Shown: positions 15,557-23,661 of the stretch, one piece after another
Layout: every line of letters begins with the position of its first letter
Numbering within the stretch: the first letter of the stretch is position 1
NCBI RefSeq assembly: GCF_003172955.1
Contig: NZ_QGKR01000233.1
Location: 1 to 33,029, forward strand
Origin: Micromonospora acroterricola
Lineage (GTDB): Bacteria > Actinomycetota > Actinomycetes > Mycobacteriales > Micromonosporaceae
DNA length: 33,029 nucleotides
Direction: 5' to 3'
Made by a program: the position numbers and the translations under genes
Notes under the pieces: model-generated
Told to the model about the DNA's origin: nothing
What the model saw: the letters and a program-made list of their open reading frames with translations, nothing else
The model's database searches: none

Positions 15557-16219
15557 GTGATCTTCTCCCGAAAGCGGGCGGATGCCGGACGGCACACCCG
15601 TGACGAGCGGAGCGCCGGGGTCGGCGACCAGGCCGTCGAGGAGTCGACGCCGACGCTGGAGCGCGGCCCGTACGACATCTCCGAGGTCAACGACGACGTG
15701 CAGCGGCTCGACCTCGGCAGCCTGCACATCCCGGCGGTCGCCGAGGTGGAGGTGCGGGTGCAGGCCGACCCGCAGGGCGTGGTCCAGCAGGTGGTGCTGG
15801 TGCACGGGGAGAACGCGCTGCAACTCGGCGTCTTCGCCGCCCCCCGCTCCGAGGGGATCTGGGGCGAGGTGCGCGAGGAGATCCGCCAGTCGCTGCTCCG
15901 CGACGGCGCCAGCGCCCAGGAGGTCGACGGCGAGTACGGCGTCGAGCTGCACGCCCAGGTGCACACCGCGGACGGCCCGACCAACCTGCGGTTCGTCGGC
16001 ATCGACGGGCCGCGCTGGATGGTCCGCGGCGTCTTCCAGGGCCCGGTGGCCGTCGACCCGGCCACCGCCGGGCCGCTCGCCGAGTGCCTGGACGGCCTGG
16101 TGGTCGACCGGGGCCAGGAGGCGAAGCCGGTCCGCGAGCCGCTGCCGCTGCGGCTGCCCCGGGAGATCGCCGACCAGGCCGGGGACGAGTCCGCCGCCGC
16201 CGAGGCGCGCCAGGCCTGA
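15557..16219 (+). CDS. DUF3710 domain-containing protein
   Basis: A 220-residue soluble protein of the actinobacterial DUF3710 family (compare Rv2696c, next to dut). It starts MIFSRKR, has a disordered 30-residue lead, then GPYDISEV and LDLGSLHIPA, the typical family opening, then alternating strands including WGEVREEIR and GPRWMVRGVFQGP. No catalytic motif is recognisable and the function is unknown. The GTG at 15557 is chosen: GGAGGG lies 8 nt upstream and a basic FSRKR start is usual for the family. An in-frame extension further upstream would run inside dut. It probably forms a unit with dut. A long inverted repeat begins 17 bp after its stop. Confidence 0.88.
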   Translation: MIFSRKRADAGRHTRDERSAGVGDQAVEESTPTLERGPYDISEVNDDVQRLDLGSLHIPAVAEVEVRVQADPQGVVQQVVLVHGENALQLGVFAAPRSEGIWGEVREEIRQSLLRDGASAQEVDGEYGVELHAQVHTADGPTNLRFVGIDGPRWMVRGVFQGPVAVDPATAGPLAECLDGLVVDRGQEAKPVREPLPLRLPREIADQAGDESAAAEARQA

Positions 16220-16235
16220 CCCCCACGCACCGGCC

Positions 16236-16282
16236 CGCCGGAACCGACCCCGTCGGCGTACGCTGGCGGCACGGTTCCGGCG
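16236..16282. promoter_or_regulatory. 11-bp inverted repeat enclosing a TACGCT box before the OB-fold gene
   Basis: CGCCGGAACCG (16236-16246) and CGGTTCCGGCG (16272-16282) are exact reverse complements, separated by 25 bp. TACGCT, a good -10 match, lies between them at 16259-16264. A third copy, GCCGGAACCG, is at 16306-16315. The structure may be an operator around the promoter, a terminator for the upstream gene, or part of a leader RNA switch. Confidence 0.55.
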
Positions 16283-16347
16283 TCGCCGGGGCCGGGCCAG
16301 TGTCGGCCGGAACCGGTGAGCGTGGAGAGGGTGACGCGGAGGTCATG

Positions 16348-16725
16348 ATGACCGACGAGAGCCGGGTGTCGCTGCGGCGCATCCTGCAACGGCTCACCGC
16401 CAGCGAGGCCGAGATCGACGCGCAGGAGCTGCGGCGGGAGAGCGCCGAGTGCGGGGGTGTCCCGGCCCAGCAGTGCTCCCGGGGTCAGGTGGTCTCGGTC
16501 GCCGGCCGGCTGCGCACCGTGGTCTACACGCCGCGGACCAACCTGCCCACCCTCGAGGCCGACCTGTACGACGGCAGTGACGTCGTCACCCTGGTCTGGC
16601 TGGGCCGGCGGCACATCGCCGGGATCGAGCCGGGGCGGCACCTGACCGCGCGCGGCCGGGTCGCGATGCGCGACGACCGCAAGGTCATCTACAACCCCTA
16701 CTACGAGCTGGACTCGCCGAAGTGA
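16348..16725 (+). CDS. OB-fold nucleic-acid-binding protein
   Basis: A 125-residue protein. A short helical N-terminus (LRRILQRLTASEAEIDAQEL) is followed by an OB-fold domain from about residue 45 (GQVVSVAGRLRTVVYTP ... DVVTLVWLGRRHIAGIEPGRHLTARGRV), in the style of tRNA-anti or RecG/RPA-type OB domains. It matches Rv2694c in order. It is probably a DNA- or RNA-binding accessory protein with unknown partner. Two adjacent ATGs exist (16345 and 16348). GGAGG lies 2 nt and 5 nt before them respectively, so the second is preferred. The DUF3159 gene follows after 25 bp with its own ribosome binding site, suggesting one transcript. Confidence 0.88.
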   Translation: MTDESRVSLRRILQRLTASEAEIDAQELRRESAECGGVPAQQCSRGQVVSVAGRLRTVVYTPRTNLPTLEADLYDGSDVVTLVWLGRRHIAGIEPGRHLTARGRVAMRDDRKVIYNPYYELDSPK

Positions 16726-16750
16726 CGGCGTTGCGGACGGAAGGCCGGCG

Positions 16751-17434
16751 ATGACGACGGGACAGCACCGGGCGGCACAGCCGGAGACCGGCCCCCCGGA
16801 CGACGAGCGGCTGCCGACGATCGCCGAGCAGATGGCCGACCAGCTCGGCGGCTGGCGGGGGCTCGTCGAGTCCAGCATCCCCGTGGTGGTCTTCGTCGTC
16901 GCCAACATCATCGGCGAGCTGCGGCCCGCGGTGATCGCCTCGGTGGCCGTCGCGGTGCTGATCGCCGTGCTGCGGCTGGCCCAGCGCCGGCCGATCCGGC
17001 ACGCCGTCAACGGGCTGTTCGGCGTCGGCGTCGGTGCGGCGATCGCCTGGCGTACCGGCAACGAGCGGGACTTCTACCTCCCCGGCATCCTCTACGGCAT
17101 CGGCTACGGCGTCGCGCTGCTGATCTCGGCGGCCATCCGGCAGCCGCTGGTGGGCTGGATCTGGTCGGTGCTGGTCGCCAAGGGCCGCGCGGAGTGGCGG
17201 GACGACCCGAAGCTGGTGCGCACCTTCACCCAGCTGACCGTGCTCTGGGGCGTGGTCTGGCTGGCCAAGGTGGGCGTGCAGGCCGGGCTCTACCTGGCCC
17301 ACCAGGACACCGCGCTGGGCGTGGCCCGGCTGGCGCTGGGCTACCCGCCGTACGCGCTGCTGCTGCTGATCACGGTCTGGACGGTGCGCCGGGTCACCCG
17401 GGAGTCGCAACCGACCCCGTTGCCCGGCGCCTGA
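16751..17434 (+). CDS. DUF3159 domain-containing integral membrane protein
   Basis: A 227-residue inner-membrane protein. A 35-residue hydrophilic start (with the family-like TIAEQMADQLGGWRGLVES) is followed by about five or six transmembrane segments, the first two close together at about 43-76 with a short GELRP loop between. The DUF3159 family is actinobacterial and of unknown function (compare Rv2693c). The start is ATG 16751, with GGAAGG 6 nt upstream. It is downstream of the OB-fold gene and convergent with the RCK genes. A hairpin overlaps its last codons. No catalytic motif or transporter signature is evident. Confidence 0.88.
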   Translation: MTTGQHRAAQPETGPPDDERLPTIAEQMADQLGGWRGLVESSIPVVVFVVANIIGELRPAVIASVAVAVLIAVLRLAQRRPIRHAVNGLFGVGVGAAIAWRTGNERDFYLPGILYGIGYGVALLISAAIRQPLVGWIWSVLVAKGRAEWRDDPKLVRTFTQLTVLWGVVWLAKVGVQAGLYLAHQDTALGVARLALGYPPYALLLLITVWTVRRVTRESQPTPLPGA

Positions 17435-17448
17435 CCACAGCGCCGGGC
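17422..17448. terminator. Hairpin between convergent DUF3159 and RCK genes
   Basis: GCCCGGCGC (17422-17430) pairs perfectly with GCGCCGGGC (17440-17448) around a 9-nt loop that contains the DUF3159 stop codon. It has no T-run. Confidence 0.65.
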
Positions 17449-17462
17449 CGTCCGGTGACGGC

Positions 17463-18152
17463 TCAGCGTGAGCCGCGGGTCCGCTCGACGCTGTCCGGGC
17501 CGAGGATCACCGCGCGGACCTCGTCCTCCACCTCGGCGGTGCAGACGAAGACCAACTCGTCGCCGGCCTCGATCGGGTCGTCCGGGCTGGGCACCAGGAC
17601 CCGCTTGCCCCGCAGGATCGCCACCAGCGCGGAGTCGCGGGGCAGCGGCACGGCGTGGATCGGCTGACCGACGTACGGCGCGGTCGGCGGGAGGGTGATC
17701 TCGACAAGGTTCGCCTCGCCCTGCCGGAAGGTCATCAACCGGACCAGGTCGCCGACGGTGACCGCCTCCTCGACCAGCGCGGCCATCACCCGCGGCTTGC
17801 TCACCGCGACGTCCACGCCCCACTGGTCGGTGAACAGCCACTCGTTCTCGGCCCGGTTGACGCGGGCCACCACGCGGGGCACCGCGAACTCGGTCTTGGC
17901 CAGCAGTGACACCACCAGGTTGACCTTGTCGTCGCCGGTGGCCGCGACCACCACGTCGCAGCCGGCGACGTTGGCCTCCTCCAGGCTGGTCAGCTCGCAG
18001 GCGTCGGCGAGCACCCACTCGGCGGCCGGCACCCGCTCCGGGCGCAGCATCTTGGGCTGGCGCTCGATCAGCATCACCTGGTGGCCGTTCTCGATCAGCT
18101 CCTGGGCGATCGAGCGGCCCACGTTGCCGGCGCCCGCGATGGCGATCCGCAT
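17463..18152 (-). CDS. RCK-type (TrkA-like) potassium transport regulator, CeoC-like
   Basis: A 229-residue cytosolic protein with an N-terminal RCK_N/TrkA-N Rossmann domain (GAGNVGRSIAQEL at about residues 7-19, nucleotide-binding GxGxxG, with an acidic Glu near residue 30 at the end of strand 2) and a C-terminal TrkA_C domain (about 145-220, ending in GDELVFVCT). Such proteins bind NAD(H), ATP or cyclic di-AMP and gate membrane K+ transporters. It begins 3 bp after the other RCK gene, so the two are one unit. In M. tuberculosis order it equals ceoC (Rv2692). The start is ATG 18152. No TrkH/TrkG membrane partner is present, and the nearest candidate is the divergent KimA-like permease. Confidence 0.9.
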   Translation of the reverse strand: MRIAIAGAGNVGRSIAQELIENGHQVMLIERQPKMLRPERVPAAEWVLADACELTSLEEANVAGCDVVVAATGDDKVNLVVSLLAKTEFAVPRVVARVNRAENEWLFTDQWGVDVAVSKPRVMAALVEEAVTVGDLVRLMTFRQGEANLVEITLPPTAPYVGQPIHAVPLPRDSALVAILRGKRVLVPSPDDPIEAGDELVFVCTAEVEDEVRAVILGPDSVERTRGSR

Positions 18153-18155
18153 GGC

Positions 18156-18821
18156 TCAGTGCCCCCCTTCCGGCGGCGTCGCCGCCACCGACGTGACCGT
18201 CCCCACGATGTCGTCGCTGACCAGCATGAACACCTGGTCACCCTCCTGTACGACGGTGGAGGTGGTGGGCAGCGTGCCGATGCCGAAGCGGATCAGGTAG
18301 GCCACCCGTGCCCCGGACGCCTCCTCCAGCGTGCGCACCGGCCGGCCGATCCACTCCTTGTGCAGCGGGACCTCGACGATCGACACGGTGCTCGTGGGGT
18401 CGCGGAAGATCTCCACGTTGCCCTCCGGCACCAGGTGCCGCAGCATCCGGTCGGCCGTCCAGCGCACCGTCGCCACGGTGGGGATGCCCAGCCGCTCGTA
18501 GACCTGCGCCCGGCGCTGGTCGTAGATCCGGGCGGCGACCCGGGACACGCCGAACGTCTCCCGCGCCAGTCGGGCCGAGATGATGTTGGAGTTATCGCCG
18601 CTGGAGACGGCCGCGAAGGCGTCCGCCCGCTCGATGCCGGCCTGCCGCAGCACGTCGCCGTCGAAGCCCGCCCCGGTCACCGTGATCCCGGCGAAGTCGG
18701 GGCCGAGCCGGCGGAAGGCGTCGGCGTCCTGGTCGATCACCGCCACCGAGTGCCCCCGGGACTCCAGGCTGTGGGCGAGGGTCGACCCGACCCGGCCACA
18801 TCCCATGATCACGACGTGCAC
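18156..18821 (-). CDS. RCK-type (TrkA-like) potassium transport regulator, CeoB-like
   Basis: A 221-residue paralog of the downstream RCK protein. The N-terminal Rossmann domain has GCGRVGSTLAHSL (about residues 7-19), Asp at the end of strand 2 (VAVIDQD), and the GDNSNIISARLARE helix. The C-terminal TrkA_C domain runs from about 135 to 215 and ends GDQVFMLV. Role and ligand are as expected for Trk/Ktr-type gating subunits. Two different RCK proteins may form a hetero-oligomeric ring. The start is GTG 18821, with GGGAGG 6 nt upstream. It corresponds to ceoB (Rv2691). It is divergent from the KimA-like permease with 164 bp between start codons, which may allow shared regulation. Confidence 0.9.
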   Translation of the reverse strand: MHVVIMGCGRVGSTLAHSLESRGHSVAVIDQDADAFRRLGPDFAGITVTGAGFDGDVLRQAGIERADAFAAVSSGDNSNIISARLARETFGVSRVAARIYDQRRAQVYERLGIPTVATVRWTADRMLRHLVPEGNVEIFRDPTSTVSIVEVPLHKEWIGRPVRTLEEASGARVAYLIRFGIGTLPTTSTVVQEGDQVFMLVSDDIVGTVTSVAATPPEGGH

Positions 18822-18971
18822 GCTGTCCCTCCCAAGGTGCGTACCGCTCCCGCTGCCGGTGGCCCTTCGAGTGCGAGCCTGCCACGTCCGGGTCGGGAGC
18901 GGGGACCGACCGTACCCCGTCGCGCTGGCGGGCGATGATCGCCCACCCCCGCGTTCCCGCCGTGGTGGTCG

Positions 18972-18977
18972 TACCCT
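18972..18977 (+). promoter_or_regulatory. Candidate -10 box (TACCCT) for the KimA-like permease gene
   Basis: TACCCT ends 8 nt before GTG 18986. No Shine-Dalgarno is present, so a leaderless transcript is likely. This supports 18986 rather than the upstream ATG at 18935 as start. Confidence 0.5.
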
Positions 18978-18985
18978 TGGCGTTC

Positions 18986-21076
18986 GTGGCCAGTCCCACC
19001 TCGCTGTTGAAGCGGCTTCTCCTCGGTCGACCGTTCCGGTCCGACCGGCTTCAGCACACCCTCCTGCCGAAGCGCATCGCGCTGCCCGTGTTCGCGTCCG
19101 ACGCGCTGTCCAGCGTCGCGTACGCGCCCGACGAGATCCTGTTGACCCTCTCCATCGCCGGAGCCTCCGCGTACGTCTTCTCGCCGTGGATCGCCCTCGC
19201 GGTGGTCGTGGTCATGCTGACCGTGGTCGCCAGCTACCGGCAGAACGTGCACGCCTACCCCTCCGGGGGCGGGGACTACGAGGTGGCCACGGTCAACCTG
19301 GGCCCGAAGTTCGGCGTCGGCGTGGCCAGCGCCCTGCTGGTCGACTACGTGCTCACCGTGGCGGTGTCGGTCTCCTCCGGGGTGGCGAACCTCGGCTCGG
19401 TGGTGCCGTTCGTGGCCACCCACAAGGTCATGATCGCGGTGACGGCGGTGGTGCTGCTGAGCGCCGTGAACCTGCGCGGCCTGCGCGAGTCGGGCACCGC
19501 GTTCGCCATCCCCACCTACGGGTTCGTGATCGTGATGGGCGGGATGCTGCTCACCGGGTTGGTCCGGGTCTTCGTGCTGGGCGACGAACTCCGCGCGCCG
19601 AGCGCCGATCTGGTGATCCAGGCCGAGCACAGCGTGACCGGTTTCGCGCTGATCTTCCTGCTGCTGCGGACGTTCAGCTCGGGCGCCGCCGCGCTCACCG
19701 GAGTCGAGGCGATCTCCAACGGGGTGCCGGCGTTCAAGGCGCCGAAGAGCCGCAACGCCGCCACCACCCTGCTGCTCCTGGGCGCGATCTCGGTGAGCAT
19801 GCTGGTCGGGATCATCTGGCTGGCCCGGCTGACCCACCTGCAGTTCGTCGAGGACCCGGCCCTCCAGATCGTCTCCGGCCCCGAGGGGTACGTGCAGAAG
19901 ACCGTCACCACCCAGCTCGGCGAGACGGTCTTCGGCTCCGGGTCGATCCTGCTCTACGTGGTCGCCGGGGTGACCGCCCTGATCCTGTTCCTGGCCGCGA
20001 ACACCGCGTTCAACGGCTTCCCGGTGCTCGGCTCGATCCTCGCGCAGGACCGTTACCTGCCCCGGCAGTTCCACACCCGCGGCGACCGGCTGGCCTTCTC
20101 CAACGGCATCGTCTTCCTCGCCCTCTTCGCGATCGTGCTGATCGTCGGCTTCCAGGCCGAGGTGACCCGGCTCATCCAGCTCTACATCGTCGGGGTCTTC
20201 GTCTCGTTCACCGTCTCCCAGGTCGGCATGATCCGACACTGGAACCGGCGTCTGCGGACCGAGCGGGATCCGGAGGCGCGCCGCCGGATGCACCGGTCCC
20301 GGGCCATCAACACGTTCGGCGCCGGCCTGACCGGCACGGTGCTGGTGATCGTCCTGGTCACCAAGTTCCTGCTCGGCGCCTGGATCGCGATCGCCGCGAT
20401 GGCGGTGATCTACCTGCTGATGCTGGCCATCCGTGGGCACTACGACCGGGTCGCCCGGGAGTTGACCCCGCCGGACGAGGGCCGCGCCGTGCTGCCCGCC
20501 CGCAACCACGCGATCGTGCTGGTCAGCAAGCTGCACCAGCCGACCCTGCGGGCCATCGCGTACGCCCGGGCCACCCGGCCGGACACGCTGACCGCGGTGA
20601 CCGTCAACGTGGACGAGAAGGACACCCGGGACCTGCAGGGGGAGTGGGAACGGCGGGAGATGGCCATCCCGCTCACCGTGATCGACTCGCCGTACCGGGA
20701 GATCACCCGGCCGATCCTGGACTTCGTCGCCTCCACCCGCCGCCAGTCACCCCGGGACGTGGTCACCGTCTTCATCCCGGAGTACGTGGTCGGGCGCTGG
20801 TGGGAGAACCTGCTGCACAACCAGAGCGCGCTGCGCCTCAAGGGCCGGCTGCTCTTCGAACCGGGGGTGATGGTCGTCAGCGTCCCGTGGCAGCTCGCCT
20901 CGACCGCGAGCAAGAACCTGGACCGGTTGGACGCCACGCTGTCCCGGACCCCGGCTCGCGGGCCACGGGTGGCACCCCACGGCACCCCGCCGCCGGGCGT
21001 CCCGCCGGTGGTCTCCACGCCGCAAGGCCAAAGCGGTCCGGTCGACAGCGGCCCGGTCGGGACCGGCCGTGACTGA
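18986..21076 (+). CDS. APC-superfamily permease, KimA-like potassium transporter
   Basis: A 696-residue membrane protein with about 12 transmembrane helices in the first 490 residues and a 200-residue cytosolic C-terminal domain. It is generally annotated as an amino-acid permease, but helix 1 carries the SDALSSVAYA signature of KimA/KUP-type K+/H+ symporters. Asp39, Tyr46, Tyr121, Thr124 and Ser128 match, with one constant offset of 3, the Bacillus KimA residues 36, 43, 118, 121 and 125 that I recall as K+ site residues. The start GTG 18986 is supported by the TACCCT box; a longer frame begins at 18935. The divergent RCK pair fits a potassium role. It overlaps the methyltransferase gene by 8 nt. 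The C-terminal 40 residues are Pro/Gly-rich and probably disordered. Confidence 0.85.
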   Translation: MASPTSLLKRLLLGRPFRSDRLQHTLLPKRIALPVFASDALSSVAYAPDEILLTLSIAGASAYVFSPWIALAVVVVMLTVVASYRQNVHAYPSGGGDYEVATVNLGPKFGVGVASALLVDYVLTVAVSVSSGVANLGSVVPFVATHKVMIAVTAVVLLSAVNLRGLRESGTAFAIPTYGFVIVMGGMLLTGLVRVFVLGDELRAPSADLVIQAEHSVTGFALIFLLLRTFSSGAAALTGVEAISNGVPAFKAPKSRNAATTLLLLGAISVSMLVGIIWLARLTHLQFVEDPALQIVSGPEGYVQKTVTTQLGETVFGSGSILLYVVAGVTALILFLAANTAFNGFPVLGSILAQDRYLPRQFHTRGDRLAFSNGIVFLALFAIVLIVGFQAEVTRLIQLYIVGVFVSFTVSQVGMIRHWNRRLRTERDPEARRRMHRSRAINTFGAGLTGTVLVIVLVTKFLLGAWIAIAAMAVIYLLMLAIRGHYDRVARELTPPDEGRAVLPARNHAIVLVSKLHQPTLRAIAYARATRPDTLTAVTVNVDEKDTRDLQGEWERREMAIPLTVIDSPYREITRPILDFVASTRRQSPRDVVTVFIPEYVVGRWWENLLHNQSALRLKGRLLFEPGVMVVSVPWQLASTASKNLDRLDATLSRTPARGPRVAPHGTPPPGVPPVVSTPQGQSGPVDSGPVGTGRD

Positions 21077-22337
21077 GCCGGACGTGCCCGCCGTGCCGCT
21101 GCCGGCGGAGCGTGGCCTGGTCGAGGTGGAGCTGGTCGAGCTGACCGTCGACGCGGTCGCCCCCGGCGGGCACTGCGTGGCCCGGGTGGACGGGCAGGTC
21201 GTCTTCGTCCGGCACGCGCTCCCCGGCGAGCGGGTGATCGCCGAGGTCACCGAGGTGCACCGGGGGTTCGCCCGGGCCGACGCGGTGACCGTGCTGGAAG
21301 CCTCACCGGACCGGGTCGAGCCGCCCTGCCCGTACGCGAAGCCGGGCGCCTGCGGTGGCTGCGACCTGCAACACGTCGCCCCGGACGCGCAGCTGGCCTG
21401 GAAGACCGCCGTGGTGCGCGAGCAGCTGGTCCGCCTCGGCGGGCTGAGCGACGCCGAGCTGGACGAGCTCGGCGTCCGGGTCGAGGCGCTGCCCGGCGGG
21501 CCGCTGGGCTGGCGGTCCCGGGTCCGCTACGCCGTGGACGCCGCCGACCGGGCCGGCCTGCTCAAGCACCGCTCGCACGAGGTGGTGCCGATCGACTACT
21601 GCCGGATCGCCCACCCGGCCATCCAGCAGCTTCCGGTGCTCACCCCGACGGGCGCGAGCTGGCCGGCGGCCGAGGCGGTGGAGACCGTCGCCAGCACCGG
21701 CGGGGACGTGACCGTCGCGCAGGTCCGCGACGGTGTGGCCACCCCGGTGAGCGGGCCGACCGTGGTCCGCGAGGTGGCCGCCGGGCGGTCCTGGACGCTG
21801 CCCGCGTCCGCCTTCTGGCAGGTGCACCCGGCGGCGGCCGACACCCTGTCCGCGGCCGTGCTGGAGCTGCTCGACCCCCAACCGGGTGAGCTGGCCTGGG
21901 ACCTGTACGGCGGCGCCGGGCTGTTCGCCGCCGGGCTGGCCGCCCGGGTCGGGGAGACCGGCCGGGTGACCCTCGTGGAGGCGGCGCCGCAGGGCGTCGC
22001 CGCCGCCCGGGAGAACCTGGCCGACCTGCCCCGGGTCGAGGTGGTGTCGGCACGCGTGGAGACGTCGCTGGCCCGCCGGCGCATCACCGGCCCGGTCGAC
22101 GTGGTGGTCCTCGACCCGCCGCGCTCCGGGGCGGGCGCCCCGGTGGTCCGCGCGCTGGCCGCCGCCGGTCCGCGCGCCGTGGCGTACGTGGCCTGCGACC
22201 CGGCCGCCTTCGCCCGGGACGTGCGCACCTTCGCCGAGCTCGGCTGGCGGCTGACGGCGCTGCGCGGCTTCGACCTGTTCCCGATGACGCAGCACGTCGA
22301 GCTGGTCGGGCTGCTGCTCCCGCCGGCCGCGCGTTAG
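21069..22337 (+). CDS. TRAM-domain RNA (uracil-C5) methyltransferase, RlmD/TrmA family
   Basis: A 422-residue enzyme that methylates C5 of a uridine in rRNA or tRNA using SAM. The N-terminal TRAM domain (about residues 15-75) binds RNA. Cys87, Cys95, Cys98 and Cys178 are in the right order for the 4Fe-4S cluster of RlmD. The SAM site lies in LYGGAGLFAAGL, catalytic Cys376 is in VACDP, and the C-terminal HVE glutamate is at about 411. The target uridine cannot be told. The start is GTG 21069, overlapping the permease gene by 8 nt, so translational coupling is likely. The order permease then TRAM methyltransferase equals Rv2690c-Rv2689c. Its stop is 17 bp before anmK. Confidence 0.93.
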   Translation: MTEPDVPAVPLPAERGLVEVELVELTVDAVAPGGHCVARVDGQVVFVRHALPGERVIAEVTEVHRGFARADAVTVLEASPDRVEPPCPYAKPGACGGCDLQHVAPDAQLAWKTAVVREQLVRLGGLSDAELDELGVRVEALPGGPLGWRSRVRYAVDAADRAGLLKHRSHEVVPIDYCRIAHPAIQQLPVLTPTGASWPAAEAVETVASTGGDVTVAQVRDGVATPVSGPTVVREVAAGRSWTLPASAFWQVHPAAADTLSAAVLELLDPQPGELAWDLYGGAGLFAAGLAARVGETGRVTLVEAAPQGVAAARENLADLPRVEVVSARVETSLARRRITGPVDVVVLDPPRSGAGAPVVRALAAAGPRAVAYVACDPAAFARDVRTFAELGWRLTALRGFDLFPMTQHVELVGLLLPPAAR

Positions 22338-22354
22338 CAGGAGGCCCTTCTCTC

Positions 22355-23521
22355 ATGCGGATCGTCGGTTTGATGTCGGGGACGTCGTACGACGGGGTGG
22401 ACGTGGTGGCGGCGGAGTTCACCGCCGAGGGGGACACCCTGTGGCTGCGCCCGCTGGGGCACCGCGGCCTGGACCACGACGAGCGGCTGCGCGCCGAGAT
22501 CGCCGCGGTGCTGCCGCCGACGGCCACCACGATCGAGGCGGTCTGCCGGCTCGACAACCTCCTCGGCGAGGTCTTCGCCGACGCGGCGGCGGTCGGCCTG
22601 GAGCTGGCCGGCGGGCGGGTCGACGCGGTGGTGTCGCCCGGCCAGACGGTCTTCCACTGGGTCGCCGACGGGGTGGTCCGGGGGACGCTGCAACTGGGCG
22701 CGGTGGCCCGGGTGGCCGCCCGGGTCGGCGTACCGGTGCTCAGCGACCTCCGCTCGGCGGACATCGCTCTCGGCGGGCAGGGCGCGCCGCTGGTGCCGGC
22801 CTTCGACGCGTTGCTGCTGGACCCGGCCGACGGCGCCGCGCCGCGCGCGGCGCTGAACCTCGGCGGCATCGCCAACCTCACCGTGGTCGCGCCGAACGCG
22901 CCCGTCCTCGGGTACGACGTGGGCCCGGCCAACGCCCTGCTGGACGCGGCGGCCCGGCGCTTCCTCGACCGGCCGTGCGACCTCGACGGCGCGCGGGCGG
23001 CGGCCGGCCGGGTGCACCCGGGGCTGCTCGCCGACCTGCTGAACGAGCCGTACTACGCGGCGCCGCCGCCGAAGTCCACCGGCAAGGAGCTGTTCCACGC
23101 CGGGTACCTGGACCGGCGGCTGGCCGCGCTCGGTGAGCCGGTGCCGGTGGACGACCTGCTGGCCACACTGACCGAGCTGACCGCTCGGGTGGTGGCCGCC
23201 GAGTGCGACCGGCACGGCGTGGTCGAGGTGGTGGCCGCCGGCGGCGGTGTGCGCAACCCCACCCTGCTGGGCCGGCTCGCCGCGCTGGGCGCCGGCCGGT
23301 GGCGGCTGCGCGGCACCGACGAGCTGGGCGTGCCCGCGCAGGCCAAGGAGGCGTACGCCTTCGCGCTGCTCGGCTGGCTGTCCTGGCACGGCCTGCCGGG
23401 GGCGATCCCGTCGGTGACCGGCGCCACCCGGGGCGCGGTGCTCGGCTCCTGGACCCCGGCCGGACCGGCGTACCCCGGCACGCCGGTCGAACCGCCGCGC
23501 CGGCTGCGGATCCGGGCCTGA
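22355..23521 (+). CDS. anmK: Anhydro-N-acetylmuramic acid kinase
   Basis: A 388-residue enzyme that opens the 1,6-anhydro ring of anhydro-MurNAc with water and phosphorylates it to MurNAc 6-phosphate, part of peptidoglycan recycling. The ASKHA-fold motifs are all present: GLMSGTSYDGVD at the N-terminus (phosphate 1), SPGQTVFH, DLRSADIALGGQGAPLVPAFD (catalytic Asp region), LNLGGIANLT, and AAGGGVRNPTLL near the C-terminus. The length is usual. ATG 22355 follows a purine-rich AGGAGG sequence. The gene is close behind the RNA methyltransferase and may share its transcript, but the functions are unrelated. A MurQ etherase or other recycling gene is not seen in the window. Confidence 0.95.
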   Translation: MRIVGLMSGTSYDGVDVVAAEFTAEGDTLWLRPLGHRGLDHDERLRAEIAAVLPPTATTIEAVCRLDNLLGEVFADAAAVGLELAGGRVDAVVSPGQTVFHWVADGVVRGTLQLGAVARVAARVGVPVLSDLRSADIALGGQGAPLVPAFDALLLDPADGAAPRAALNLGGIANLTVVAPNAPVLGYDVGPANALLDAAARRFLDRPCDLDGARAAAGRVHPGLLADLLNEPYYAAPPPKSTGKELFHAGYLDRRLAALGEPVPVDDLLATLTELTARVVAAECDRHGVVEVVAAGGGVRNPTLLGRLAALGAGRWRLRGTDELGVPAQAKEAYAFALLGWLSWHGLPGAIPSVTGATRGAVLGSWTPAGPAYPGTPVEPPRRLRIRA

Positions 23522-23647
23522 CCAGGCGCGCGGCCGGTCGGCGGGTTACCGGGCCGGTCGGCGTCTGACCGGGCGCTCAGCCGGTGGGTGACGGCCGGGA
23601 CCGGGCGCGCGGTGCTCGGGCCGGGCTGCGGAGTACCGGCGGGCCGA

Positions 23648-23653
23648 TAGACT
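23648..23653 (+). promoter_or_regulatory. Candidate -10 box (TAGACT) for dxs
   Basis: TAGACT ends 8 nt before the dxs ATG and no Shine-Dalgarno is present. The same hexamer precedes the first GT-C-like gene. A leaderless transcript is likely. Confidence 0.55.
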
Positions 23654-23661
23654 CTGCGGTC

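Noticed and set aside
18580..21072. A long plus-strand frame overlapping the RCK gene and the KimA-like gene
   Set aside because: It is out of frame with the permease and rich in Arg, Gly, Pro and Ala without motifs, while the alternative frame has 12 membrane helices and the KimA signature.
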